Program-made: the position numbers and the translations under genes
In this document: one piece after another, positions 13,493 to 19,184 of the stretch
Position numbering within the stretch: the first letter of the stretch is position 1
How the letters are laid out: each line of letters starts with the position of its first letter
From: a virus
IMG/VR virus record: IMGVR_UViG_3300043395_001285
Coordinates: 1 to 37,377 of that record
Length of the DNA stretch: 37,377 nucleotides
Strand: one strand, 5' to 3'
Notes under the pieces: generated by a model
What the model saw: the letters and a program-made list of their open reading frames with translations, nothing else
Database searches by the model: none
Told to the model about the DNA's origin: nothing

Positions 13493-14680
13493 TTAGGCGA
13501 TGCCGCAGAGCTTGCGGTCGGCGTCGTTCCAGTTAGCGGTGGCGACCTTCAGGGCGTCCGGCAGGGAGTCTCCGACTGCGAGGACAAGGGAGCGGACCAT
13601 GCGGAGCATCCGGGTGCCGACGATGCGGCGGAGCTTATGGTCGGACACCGACTTGCGGAGGGCGAGGATGGCGTCGCGAATCTCGTCCTCGGGACAGAGG
13701 GACTTCTCAAGGTCGGCGTCGTAGTCCATCATCTCGATGACGAAGCGGTCAAGGGTCGCTCCGTCCAGAGCATTGCGGCCTACGTAGACCTTGTCGGCTC
13801 CGGTGCCCAAGGTGTTCATCGAGCCGATGACCACGGTGTCGGGGTGGCGATTGACGCGCTCCCCGGAGGGGAGATACATCCAGCCGTTGGCGAGGAAGGC
13901 ATTGAGCACCGTGACCACGGAGGGGTCGCCGTTGTCAAGCTCGTCGAGGAGAACGACGCCGCCGGAGCGGTAGGCCCGGATAGCCGGGGACTCGACGTAT
14001 GACTCCGTCCCGGTGGAGATATTCGGGACGATGCGACCCAGAAGCTTCGCTTCTGACATGCCGGGGCTGAAGGACAGCGCGGCAAAGTCAAGGCCGAGCA
14101 CCTTGGAGACTTGCTCCGCAAGGTAGGTCTTGCCGGAGCCAGCCGGGCCGATGAGCAGGACGTTCTTGTCGGAGACGTTGGCGGCAATCAACCGGAGGAC
14201 GCGCTTCAGGAGCTTGTGCGGGGTGCCTTCGACTTCGACAGGCGGAAGGTCTCCGACCTGCACGACCACCGAGCCGGGGGCGGAGGACGGCATGTCCTTG
14301 AGCTTCTCCGCGACCTTGGCGCTAACGGCCTCCTCGATGGCATTCTTCAGAATCTTGATGAACGAGTCCATGGAATCCTTCGGGGTCGGGGTGTCGGTAG
14401 AGTCTACGGTAGACTCTACAGCGCTGGGCTTCTGCGTCGTTCCCTTGCGGTTGGCACCGAAGTTGGGACGGGGACCGTCGATGTGAACGAACGGGGGCTT
14501 GCCGGGGACTACGGAGTAGTCCTGCGGACCCAGCCGGGCCATAAATCGCTCGGTCTTCTGGGGATGGATGGTGAGCACGGTGATGTATCCATCACCGTGG
14601 ATGGTCTGAACATCGCCGTAAGTGATGCCATCACGGAGAAGGGATTCCGCGACAATCTTGACTCTCTGACCGATACGCAT
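13493..14680 (-). CDS. MoxR/CobS-type AAA+ ATPase
   Basis: 395 residues. A small N-terminal region (1-60) resembling an RNA- or DNA-binding barrel and a Ser/Thr/Pro linker (80-105) precede the AAA+ core: Walker A IGPAGSGKT (177-185), Walker B VVLLDELDN (242-250), sensor 1 GSMNT (286-290) and the arginine-finger segment LDGATLDRF (305-313). Such ATPases work with a vWA-type partner, here probably the next gene 16 bases away. Possible roles are remodelling a host complex or a metal-chelatase-like step; none is proven. ATG 14680 follows GAGG and the promoter at 14734-14763. The linker codes through the palindrome at 14397-14419. Confidence 0.85.
   Translation of the reverse strand: MRIGQRVKIVAESLLRDGITYGDVQTIHGDGYITVLTIHPQKTERFMARLGPQDYSVVPGKPPFVHIDGPRPNFGANRKGTTQKPSAVESTVDSTDTPTPKDSMDSFIKILKNAIEEAVSAKVAEKLKDMPSSAPGSVVVQVGDLPPVEVEGTPHKLLKRVLRLIAANVSDKNVLLIGPAGSGKTYLAEQVSKVLGLDFAALSFSPGMSEAKLLGRIVPNISTGTESYVESPAIRAYRSGGVVLLDELDNGDPSVVTVLNAFLANGWMYLPSGERVNRHPDTVVIGSMNTLGTGADKVYVGRNALDGATLDRFVIEMMDYDADLEKSLCPEDEIRDAILALRKSVSDHKLRRIVGTRMLRMVRSLVLAVGDSLPDALKVATANWNDADRKLCGIA
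14397..14419. repeat. second tandem pair of GTAGA-S-TCTAC dyads, inside the ATPase gene
   Basis: GTAGAGTCTAC (14397-14407) and GTAGACTCTAC (14409-14419) are separated by one base. This is the same unit as at 2224-2246 with the central bases swapped. It encodes part of the VESTVDST linker, where codon constraint is probably weak. Confidence 0.7.
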
Positions 14681-14733
14681 CGAAGCCTCGCTGTGAGTGA
14701 TTAGCCAGTGGCGTCATTGCCGCTAGCCATTGA

Positions 14734-14763
14734 ACGATAACACACCGACTACACCCCAGTCAA
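14734..14763 (-). promoter_or_regulatory. leftward promoter for the ATPase operon
   Basis: On the minus strand TTGACT (at 14763-14758) and TATCGT (at 14739-14734) are 18 bases apart. The same arrangement with the same spacing is at 16207-16236. The start codon of the ATPase gene is about 55 bases downstream. The -35 box lies inside the palindrome at 14752-14786. Confidence 0.7.
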
Positions 14764-14786
14764 TAGTTTACCTATTGACGGGGGTG
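14752..14786. promoter_or_regulatory. 35-bp operator-like palindrome overlapping the -35 box
   Basis: Half-site CACCCC-A-GTCAATAG is mirrored by CTATTGAC-G-GGGGTG; 15 of 17 pairs match. The A/G mismatch sits at the same place as in the palindrome at 16224-16264, and the core CCCCAGTCAATA is shared. If transcribed leftward from the upstream promoter it would also form a strong RNA stem-loop. Confidence 0.7.
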
Positions 14787-14788
14787 AT

Positions 14789-15112
14789 TTAGCGGTAGAA
14801 GGTGATTCGGGGGGTGGCCTCCTTCCCGTTGAACGTGCCCGTCTCGATGAGTACATCCCCGGGGGCTGGGGTCCAAGCCTCCGGCTCGCTCGTGAATCCG
14901 GGAGCACCGCCCACCGGGATGTCGATGGGCTTGCCGGAGGCCGTGTAGGCGGCGTATAGGTCACGCGACCCGCCATCCCAGTAGGAGCGGAGCTTGACAG
15001 GGCTCCCAGAGGGAGCCTCCGCGATGAAGCACTTCCGCTTGCGGGTGCCAACGCTCCGAAGGAGCGTCGAGACGTACGGGTCAAAAGGGGCGGAAACTAG
15101 GGTGGCTCGCAT
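14789..15112 (-). CDS. hypothetical protein
   Basis: 107 residues from ATG 15112. The sequence is beta-rich and Gly/Pro-rich (CFIAEAPSGSPVKLRSYWDGG, then GKPIDIPVGGAPGF, then PRITFYR), a compact fold with no recognised family. The ribosome site lies in the hairpin at 15117-15133. Two perfect triloop hairpins (15001-15017 and 15051-15067) lie within the coding sequence. Confidence 0.65.
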   Translation of the reverse strand: MRATLVSAPFDPYVSTLLRSVGTRKRKCFIAEAPSGSPVKLRSYWDGGSRDLYAAYTASGKPIDIPVGGAPGFTSEPEAWTPAPGDVLIETGTFNGKEATPRITFYR

Positions 15113-15116
15113 TTCT

Positions 15117-15133
15117 CTAATCCTCCGGATTAG
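15117..15133 (-). promoter_or_regulatory. ribosome-binding site inside a 7-bp hairpin
   Basis: CTAATCC-GGA-GGATTAG on the minus strand, nine bases from GGAGG to the ATG at 15112. It is identical to the element at 15396-15412 ahead of the previous gene. Confidence 0.7.
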
Positions 15134-15149
15134 TGGGTGGGTTGGACTT

Positions 15150-15392
15150 TCAGTTTGGTTGCCTGAATGGAGAGCAGTTTTCGCAGACTCCGTTCTTGTC
15201 TCCTTCCTCTGGAAGTAAAGTGCGAAGGACTGTCAGTCCGGTTTCCCGAAGGGAGCGGTACTCTTCGAGATGCCCAACTCCTGTCATCATGGGCTTGTGA
15301 CAGCCGAGGCAGTTCTCGATTCCGCAGGCTACCACTATCCCTCCGGGATAGCGGTAGGCGTGGGTATATCCGAGGCTGTGTAGGTAGCTCAT
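15150..15392 (-). CDS. small zinc-finger-like protein
   Basis: 80 residues. CGIENCLGCHKP near the N-terminus and CENCSPF near the C-terminus give five cysteines that could form one zinc site. Between them is a charged helix (GHLEEYRSLRETGLTVLRTLLPEE). ATG 15392 is eight bases after GGAGG in a perfect hairpin. Function unknown. Confidence 0.6.
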   Translation of the reverse strand: MSYLHSLGYTHAYRYPGGIVVACGIENCLGCHKPMMTGVGHLEEYRSLRETGLTVLRTLLPEEGDKNGVCENCSPFRQPN

Positions 15393-15395
15393 TGA

Positions 15396-15412
15396 CTAAT
15401 CCTCCGGATTAG
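15396..15412 (-). promoter_or_regulatory. ribosome-binding site inside a 7-bp hairpin
   Basis: CTAATCC-GGA-GGATTAG on the minus strand ahead of the ATG at 15392. The hairpin overlaps the stop codon of the preceding gene. Confidence 0.7.
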
Positions 15413-15591
15413 GAGTGAAGGTGAATGGTGTGGCTCTCTGGGGTCGAGCGGAGCTTGCGGACTCTGTCGAGCGTCACGGCGCAGTCGGCATCGCCGACCA
15501 AAGCCTGCCAGTCCCAGCTACCGATGTCTGTCTCATCGACGGAGTCGATGTGCGTCAGGGTCAGAGTCACTTGAAAGGTCTTCATAGCCAC
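15409..15591 (-). CDS. small hypothetical protein
   Basis: 60 residues from GTG 15591, chosen over the ATG two codons later because its distance to GGAGG (eight bases) is better. TFQVTLTLTHIDSVDETDIGSW is a beta-type opening, and VTLDRVRKLRSTPESHTIHLHS follows. Function unknown. Confidence 0.55.
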   Translation of the reverse strand: MAMKTFQVTLTLTHIDSVDETDIGSWDWQALVGDADCAVTLDRVRKLRSTPESHTIHLHS

Positions 15592-15594
15592 GGG

Positions 15595-15611
15595 TAAATC
15601 CTCCGGATTTA
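15595..15611 (-). promoter_or_regulatory. ribosome-binding site inside a 7-bp hairpin (covarying form)
   Basis: TAAATCC-GGA-GGATTTA on the minus strand before GTG 15591. Compared with CTAATCC/GGATTAG, the outer and third pairs have changed on both arms, keeping the stem intact. Confidence 0.7.
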
Positions 15612-15629
15612 GGGATGTGAAGGGGTTGC

Positions 15630-15651
15630 GTAAGTGATGGGAATCACTTAC
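15630..15651 (-). terminator. 9-bp stem-loop at the 3' end of the Lys/Ser/Pro-rich gene
   Basis: GTAAGTGAT and ATCACTTAC pair perfectly around a four-base loop and overlap the stop codon at 15648-15650. No U-run follows, so a 3'-end or attenuation role is as likely as full termination. Confidence 0.5.
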
Positions 15652-16145
15652 TTTGCGTCGTCGAGAAGGGGGTTGGCGTGCAGAAACTCCTCGTGAAGGT
15701 GGAAGTGCATAAGCAGGGAGGCGGAGTCCTTATCCGGCGTCCAGTTTTCCCCCTTCTTTCCAAGAAGGTGGGAAGCGGCGGCGATGGCAGACTTCAGTCT
15801 GACGATGTCCTTCGACCGAAGGTCGGCGTAGACATCCTTCGGAAGCTTGATGTCGCCGTTCTCGGCCTCCTTACGGAGGGCAAACGCAACCTCTCGGAGA
15901 GAGGTCGGCTCGGAAGCCTTCGGCTTGCTGGAAGCCTTCGGCTTCTTGACGCTGGGCTTCTTCGAGGGCTTGACGGGGGTCTTCTCCGAAGACTTACGCA
16001 CGGCCTTCTCCGAAGGCTTGGGGCTGGTCTTGACAGCGGCGGGTCCGAAGGACCTGAAATCGACGGCGAAGCCGTTTTCAGCGGCGAAAGCCAAAGCCAT
16101 CTTGATGGCTTCGCGGGGGGAGTTAGCGTCAATCCGAACGAGCAT
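15648..16145 (-). CDS. hypothetical protein with a basic Lys/Ser/Pro linker
   Basis: 165 residues, the first gene after the leftward promoter at 16207-16236. A short folded N-terminus (MLVRIDANSPREAIKMALAFAAENGFAVDF) leads to a low-complexity linker (about 38-76) with KPSEKAVRKSSEKTPVKPSKK-type repeats, like histone H1 tails. A helical C-terminal domain follows, ending HLHEEFLHANPLL. The linker suggests DNA or nucleoid binding, possibly host takeover, by inference only. The linker-coding DNA contains several of the perfect triloop hairpins. Confidence 0.65.
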   Translation of the reverse strand: MLVRIDANSPREAIKMALAFAAENGFAVDFRSFGPAAVKTSPKPSEKAVRKSSEKTPVKPSKKPSVKKPKASSKPKASEPTSLREVAFALRKEAENGDIKLPKDVYADLRSKDIVRLKSAIAAASHLLGKKGENWTPDKDSASLLMHFHLHEEFLHANPLLDDAK

Positions 16146-16206
16146 AGGTCATTCTCCGTCGAGGGTGGCGTCATTCGGTGGCAAAGGTGCCGCCGTTGAC
16201 AATTGA

Positions 16207-16236
16207 ATGATAGCTCGGCAAACTACCCCCAGTCAA
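16207..16236 (-). promoter_or_regulatory. leftward promoter for the 14789-16145 genes
   Basis: On the minus strand TTGACT (16236-16231) and TATCAT (16212-16207) are 18 bases apart, followed by TTCAAT. This closely matches the promoter at 14734-14763. The first gene starts about 60 bases downstream. Confidence 0.72.
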
Positions 16237-16264
16237 TACGGTAGTACTGTATTGACGGGGGGTA
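16224..16264. promoter_or_regulatory. 41-bp operator-like palindrome between leftward cluster and terminase genes
   Basis: Left arm TACCCCC-A-GTCAATAC-G-GTA is mirrored by TAC-T-GTATTGAC-G-GGGGGTA; 18 of 20 pairs match around a central G. It contains the -35 box of the leftward promoter, and on its other side a rightward TTGACG (16252-16257) without a convincing -10. The shared core with 14752-14786 points to one DNA-binding regulator. Confidence 0.72.
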
Positions 16265-16308
16265 AATCCCCGAAGAAGGGCCGAACCGATGGGGGTCGTG
16301 GGCGTCAT

Positions 16309-16971
16309 ATGAAGCGTGGAACTACCCCGCAGAAAGTCCCGCACGGAGCTAAAGCTCCCCGCGAGGACTTGACGCGAGCGCGTGTGGAATCCCGCGCAGA
16401 GCCTTCGGCTTCCCGCGAGGATTGGGAAGACTGGGAAGACAGCGAAGACAGCCTAGAATCCCGCGCAAAGACTCCGTCTTCCCGCGAGGATTTACCGGAA
16501 GAGGGGGACAGCGGTACAAAACTCCCAGCAAAGCTGGGGAGGCCGCGAACCCTCGATAGGCTGGCAATTGTCAAACAAGTTTGCCGCGCTATCTCCAAGG
16601 GAGATAGTGTGAAAGACGCTTGCCGGGAGGCTGGAATCCGGCCAGCTAGACTGCACGAGTGGACCCGTGAGGACTCCGTCCTTGCGGCCGTGTACGCACG
16701 CGCGAGGGAACAGCAGGCTCACTCCCTTGCCGAGCGCGCCATCGCGGTATCGCGGGAAGCCTTCGGGCGGGATACGGCAGGCGTGCAGGCGGCAAGGCTG
16801 GAGGTGGACACCCTCAAGTGGTACGTGTCCAAAATCGCTCCGCGATTGTACGGCGACCGGCTAATCGTCGAAGACGAGGGCGAGAAGGTCGTCCGGGTTG
16901 TTTTCGAGGACGCCGTACCTCCGGTACGAGAGGCCCCCATCGAGGCCGACTGGGAAATGGCAGATGGCTAG
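16309..16971 (+). CDS. terS: terminase small subunit
   Basis: 220 residues from ATG 16309. A longer frame from ATG 16207 would run through the operator and the leftward -10 box, so it is less likely. A short frame (ATG 16289, seven codons) ends over this start as ATATGA and may couple translation. Residues about 10-62 are an acidic/basic repeat region. From about 75 comes the small-terminase DNA-binding part (KLGRPRTLDRLAIVKQVCRA, then KDACREAGIRPARLHEWT), and then the oligomerisation core (YARAREQQAHSLAERAIAVS and the TLKWYVSKIAPRLYGDR motif). It recognises viral DNA for packaging. The stop overlaps the large subunit start. Confidence 0.85.
   Translation: MKRGTTPQKVPHGAKAPREDLTRARVESRAEPSASREDWEDWEDSEDSLESRAKTPSSREDLPEEGDSGTKLPAKLGRPRTLDRLAIVKQVCRAISKGDSVKDACREAGIRPARLHEWTREDSVLAAVYARAREQQAHSLAERAIAVSREAFGRDTAGVQAARLEVDTLKWYVSKIAPRLYGDRLIVEDEGEKVVRVVFEDAVPPVREAPIEADWEMADG
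16337..16492 (+). repeat. three repeats with different hairpins inside terS (packaging-site candidate)
   Basis: Units at 16337-16369, 16390-16423 and 16459-16492 start TCCCGC[A/G]C and end CCCGCGAGGA[C/T]T. Between the constant flanks each holds a different small palindrome: GGAGCT-AA-AGCTCC, AGCC-TTC-GGCT and AAGAC-TCC-GTCTT. A nine-base tandem repeat (GAYTGGGAA type) lies between units two and three. The encoded peptide repeats are loosely SRAxxxSRED. In several headful phages the pac site lies inside terS. Confidence 0.65.
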
Positions 16972-18391
16972 CCGTGGCGCACGGCGACGCGCGCCGTCGG
17001 AGACCACGCAGGTCGCCGCGCGTGACGGCGCGCGGAGGACGGAGGGCGGACCACCCAGTTCTATGGCGCGTGAGTCTCTATCACCATCTCAGCAAGCGTC
17101 AAGTCCCCAGAAATCTGGCTCTGCTGTCTCGTTGCCCGGTCTGCATAGTGGGCAGAAGCGAGTAGAGGACATGCTGGATTCCCGGCGGTTTGTGGCCCTG
17201 ATGTGTGGGCGGCGGTGGGGGAAGACCAAGTATGGGGTCCGCCGGGCGGCTATCGTGGCCTTGAACGGGGGGTCTGTGGGCTGGTTTGCGCCTACCTACA
17301 AGATTGCCGGTGAAGCGTGGCGCGAACTGGTCTCCCGGCTTACCCCTGCCGCACTCCGCATCCATCAGGACGACAAGCGCATCGAGCTAAAGGGCGGCGG
17401 GACGGTGGAAGTCTGGACCATGGACGCCCCTGACCCTGCTCGCGGTAGACGCTACCACTTCGTCGTTATCGACGAGGCCGGAATCGTCAAGGGCCTGCTC
17501 GGAATCTGGCAAGCCGCTGTCCGTCCGACCCTGACCGACTTCCGTGGTAAGGCCCTATTTCTGGGCACCCCCAAGGGCCGCTCAGGTGAATACGCACGCC
17601 TCTTTGCAAACGCTGAACGCGGCGAAGACGGGTGGGGCGCTATCCGGGCAGAGACGCTTGACAACCCGTGGATTGACCCAGAAGAAATTGACCTTGCCCG
17701 TAAAGAGCTACCTGAGGAGATTTTTAACCAAGAATACAGGGGCATTCCGGCAGACGACGGAGGAAATCCTTTTGGCCTAAAGGCTATCTCGGACTGCCTT
17801 GTCCCACTTTCTAAAGAAAAAACAGTCGTATATGGCATTGACTTGGCACGCGCCGCCGACTATACCGTCGTGATTGGGCTAGACGCTCACGCCCGGGTAT
17901 CATTTATTGACCGCTGGCAAGCACCTTGGATAGACACGCGCCGCAAAATCTATGAGTTGGTAGACTCTACTCCGTGCGTGGTAGACGCTACAGGAGTTGG
18001 CGACGCCATTGTGGAAGATTTGCAGACCATGGGTGTACTAGCCACAGCGTTCAAGTTTACCCAGCCGTCTAAGACTTTACTTATGCAACGCCTGATTACG
18101 GCCATCCAAACCCGCTTCTTGGGGATTGCCAATGAAGGCTGGCTAGTAGGCGAGTTGGAGATGTTTGGCTATACCCACACGCCAAACGGCGTCCGATATG
18201 AGGCGCCGCCGGGAATGCACGACGACGGCGTCATGGCCCTTGGGCTAGCCGTGTATGGCTGGGACCGGGTTCAATGCGCCAAGCCGACGGCAATGGCAAG
18301 CATCACCGTTCCAGACGACAGGAGGCTTGCCTCAGCCACGGAAGACTTGCATCTTCCGGGGTGGAGTTCTCAACTTCCGAATGGATGGTAA
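16964..18391 (+). CDS. terL: terminase large subunit (ATPase and nuclease)
   Basis: 475 residues from ATG 16964, overlapping the end of terS by eight bases; the longer frame from 16898 lies within terS. A Ser/Arg-rich leader of about 55 residues precedes the motor: Walker A CGRRWGKT (81-88), Walker B VVIDEA (167-172) and the coupling motif LGTPKG (about 200). The nuclease domain has Asp293 in VYGIDLA, Asp341 in VVDATGVGD and Asp420/421 in HDDGV. It powers DNA translocation into the capsid and cuts the concatemer. The GC-rich leader DNA (about 16980-17040) contains inverted repeats. Two GTAGA-type motifs lie at 17960-17991. Confidence 0.95.
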   Translation: MASRGARRRAPSETTQVAARDGARRTEGGPPSSMARESLSPSQQASSPQKSGSAVSLPGLHSGQKRVEDMLDSRRFVALMCGRRWGKTKYGVRRAAIVALNGGSVGWFAPTYKIAGEAWRELVSRLTPAALRIHQDDKRIELKGGGTVEVWTMDAPDPARGRRYHFVVIDEAGIVKGLLGIWQAAVRPTLTDFRGKALFLGTPKGRSGEYARLFANAERGEDGWGAIRAETLDNPWIDPEEIDLARKELPEEIFNQEYRGIPADDGGNPFGLKAISDCLVPLSKEKTVVYGIDLARAADYTVVIGLDAHARVSFIDRWQAPWIDTRRKIYELVDSTPCVVDATGVGDAIVEDLQTMGVLATAFKFTQPSKTLLMQRLITAIQTRFLGIANEGWLVGELEMFGYTHTPNGVRYEAPPGMHDDGVMALGLAVYGWDRVQCAKPTAMASITVPDDRRLASATEDLHLPGWSSQLPNGW

Positions 18392-18524
18392 CGTGGAAAA
18401 GAAGCAGATTGTCGTCATGAAAAAGAAGGACGCCGAAATGGAGTCCGAGGACATGTGCGAGTGCCCGGAGTGTGGGCATAAGTTTGCGCCGGGCGGCGAG
18501 TACGAGGAAGAGGACGAAGACTAG
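18381..18524 (+). CDS. small acidic zinc-ribbon-like protein
   Basis: 47 residues from ATG 18381 (overlapping the terL stop by 11 bases), or 43 from GTG 18393, which has GGATGG nearby. A basic start (VEKKQIVVMKKKDAE) leads to CECPECGHKFAPGGEYEEEDED, one CxxC knuckle and an acidic tail. One knuckle alone is half a zinc site, so it may dimerise. A small hairpin (GTTGC/GCAAC, 18529-18544) follows the stop. Function unknown. Confidence 0.5.
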   Translation: MDGNVEKKQIVVMKKKDAEMESEDMCECPECGHKFAPGGEYEEEDED

Positions 18525-18564
18525 TCAACGTTGCGCATTTGCAACCAAACTGATTGAGGAAGTC

Positions 18565-18918
18565 ATGGCAGAGTACGCAGGTCGGTTCATTGCGCAGTGG
18601 ACGGTTGTGGCAACGCAAAATTCCAATACTGCCGCCACTGCAACTAAGGCTGGCGTGGGAATTGGGCGTCATTTCATTACCGGCTATTCGGTGTCGTGTA
18701 GCGCGGCTCCAGCGACAACGGTGAGCCTGTCGCTGACGAATGGAGCAACAACGGTTGAGCGAGTGGAACTGCCTGCCGCATTGTTTGCACCAATCGTGGT
18801 AAATTTTCAGGCACCTATTCGGTGCGATATTAACTCGGCGGCGGCAATTTCGTGTCCGGCGGTTGGCGGAACGACGCGGTCCACGGTGACGCTTCGCGGC
18901 TTTACGACGTACGAGTAA
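18565..18918 (+). CDS. beta-rich structural protein (unidentified)
   Basis: 117 residues from ATG 18565 with GAGGAAG upstream; the longer frame from 18472 passes through the previous gene. Alternating Ser/Thr/Ala/Val strands (TGYSVSCSAAPATTVSLSLT, then VERVELPAALFAPIVVNFQA) suggest a beta-sandwich as in head-decoration or fibre-tip proteins. Its position between terL and portal fits a virion protein. No family recognised. Confidence 0.6.
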   Translation: MAEYAGRFIAQWTVVATQNSNTAATATKAGVGIGRHFITGYSVSCSAAPATTVSLSLTNGATTVERVELPAALFAPIVVNFQAPIRCDINSAAAISCPAVGGTTRSTVTLRGFTTYE

Positions 18919-19184
18919 TGCTGATTCACGTACTCTGGGCGGCGGTGGCGATATACGCCATTCACCGCATGAGCACGGCAATAGAGCAGTTTGCCCCGGC
19001 AAAGCACGAGGCAAGCGCAGAGGAGCCAGCGCCGGAAGTGCCGGATGACTTGGTCGCCTATGCGATGTCGTTTAGCGAAACATGGGCGCAGGAGGACGCG
19101 ATGCGAGCCATACAACAGTCATATGAGCAATGGAAGGACTGGAATCGTGTCCGAGCGGCTATGGGAATTGGGGGTATTGACTGA
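18918..19184 (+). CDS. small membrane-anchored protein before the portal
   Basis: 88 residues from ATG 18918 (TAATG overlap). One N-terminal membrane segment (MLIHVLWAAVAIYAI), then an Ala/Pro/Glu linker (APAKHEASAEEPAPEVPDD) and a helical C-terminus. It is coupled to the portal gene by TGATG. Small anchored proteins at this place occur in other podovirus-like genomes, but the role is unknown. Confidence 0.6.
   Translation: MLIHVLWAAVAIYAIHRMSTAIEQFAPAKHEASAEEPAPEVPDDLVAYAMSFSETWAQEDAMRAIQQSYEQWKDWNRVRAAMGIGGID

Larger units (their letters stand above)
13368..16111. repeat. field of perfect short hairpins with three-base loops (two with two-base loops)
   Basis: Perfect stems of four to eight pairs occur at 13368-13380, 13859-13873, 15001-15017, 15051-15067, 15203-15215, 15244-15254, 15788-15801 (two-base loop), 15813-15825, 15889-15905, 15914-15926, 15931-15945, 15979-15993, 16003-16017, 16042-16054 and 16094-16111 (two-base loop). 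All the three-base loops are closed by C-G, and the loops are GGA/TCC, GAA/TTC or AGA/TCT. They lie in several genes and reading frames, so protein sequence does not explain them. Confidence 0.65.

Noticed and set aside
12604-13536. 310-residue rightward frame opposite the ATPase-partner gene
   Set aside because: It mirrors codon bias of the leftward gene, is Asp/Gly-rich without domain pattern and has no ribosome site.
16252-16280. Rightward promoter TTGACG for the terminase genes
   Set aside because: No acceptable -10 box at 16-19 bases; only GAAGGG is found there.
16207-16308. Extended terS start at ATG 16207
   Set aside because: It would place the start inside the leftward -10 box and read through the 41-bp operator; the 34 extra residues look non-conserved.
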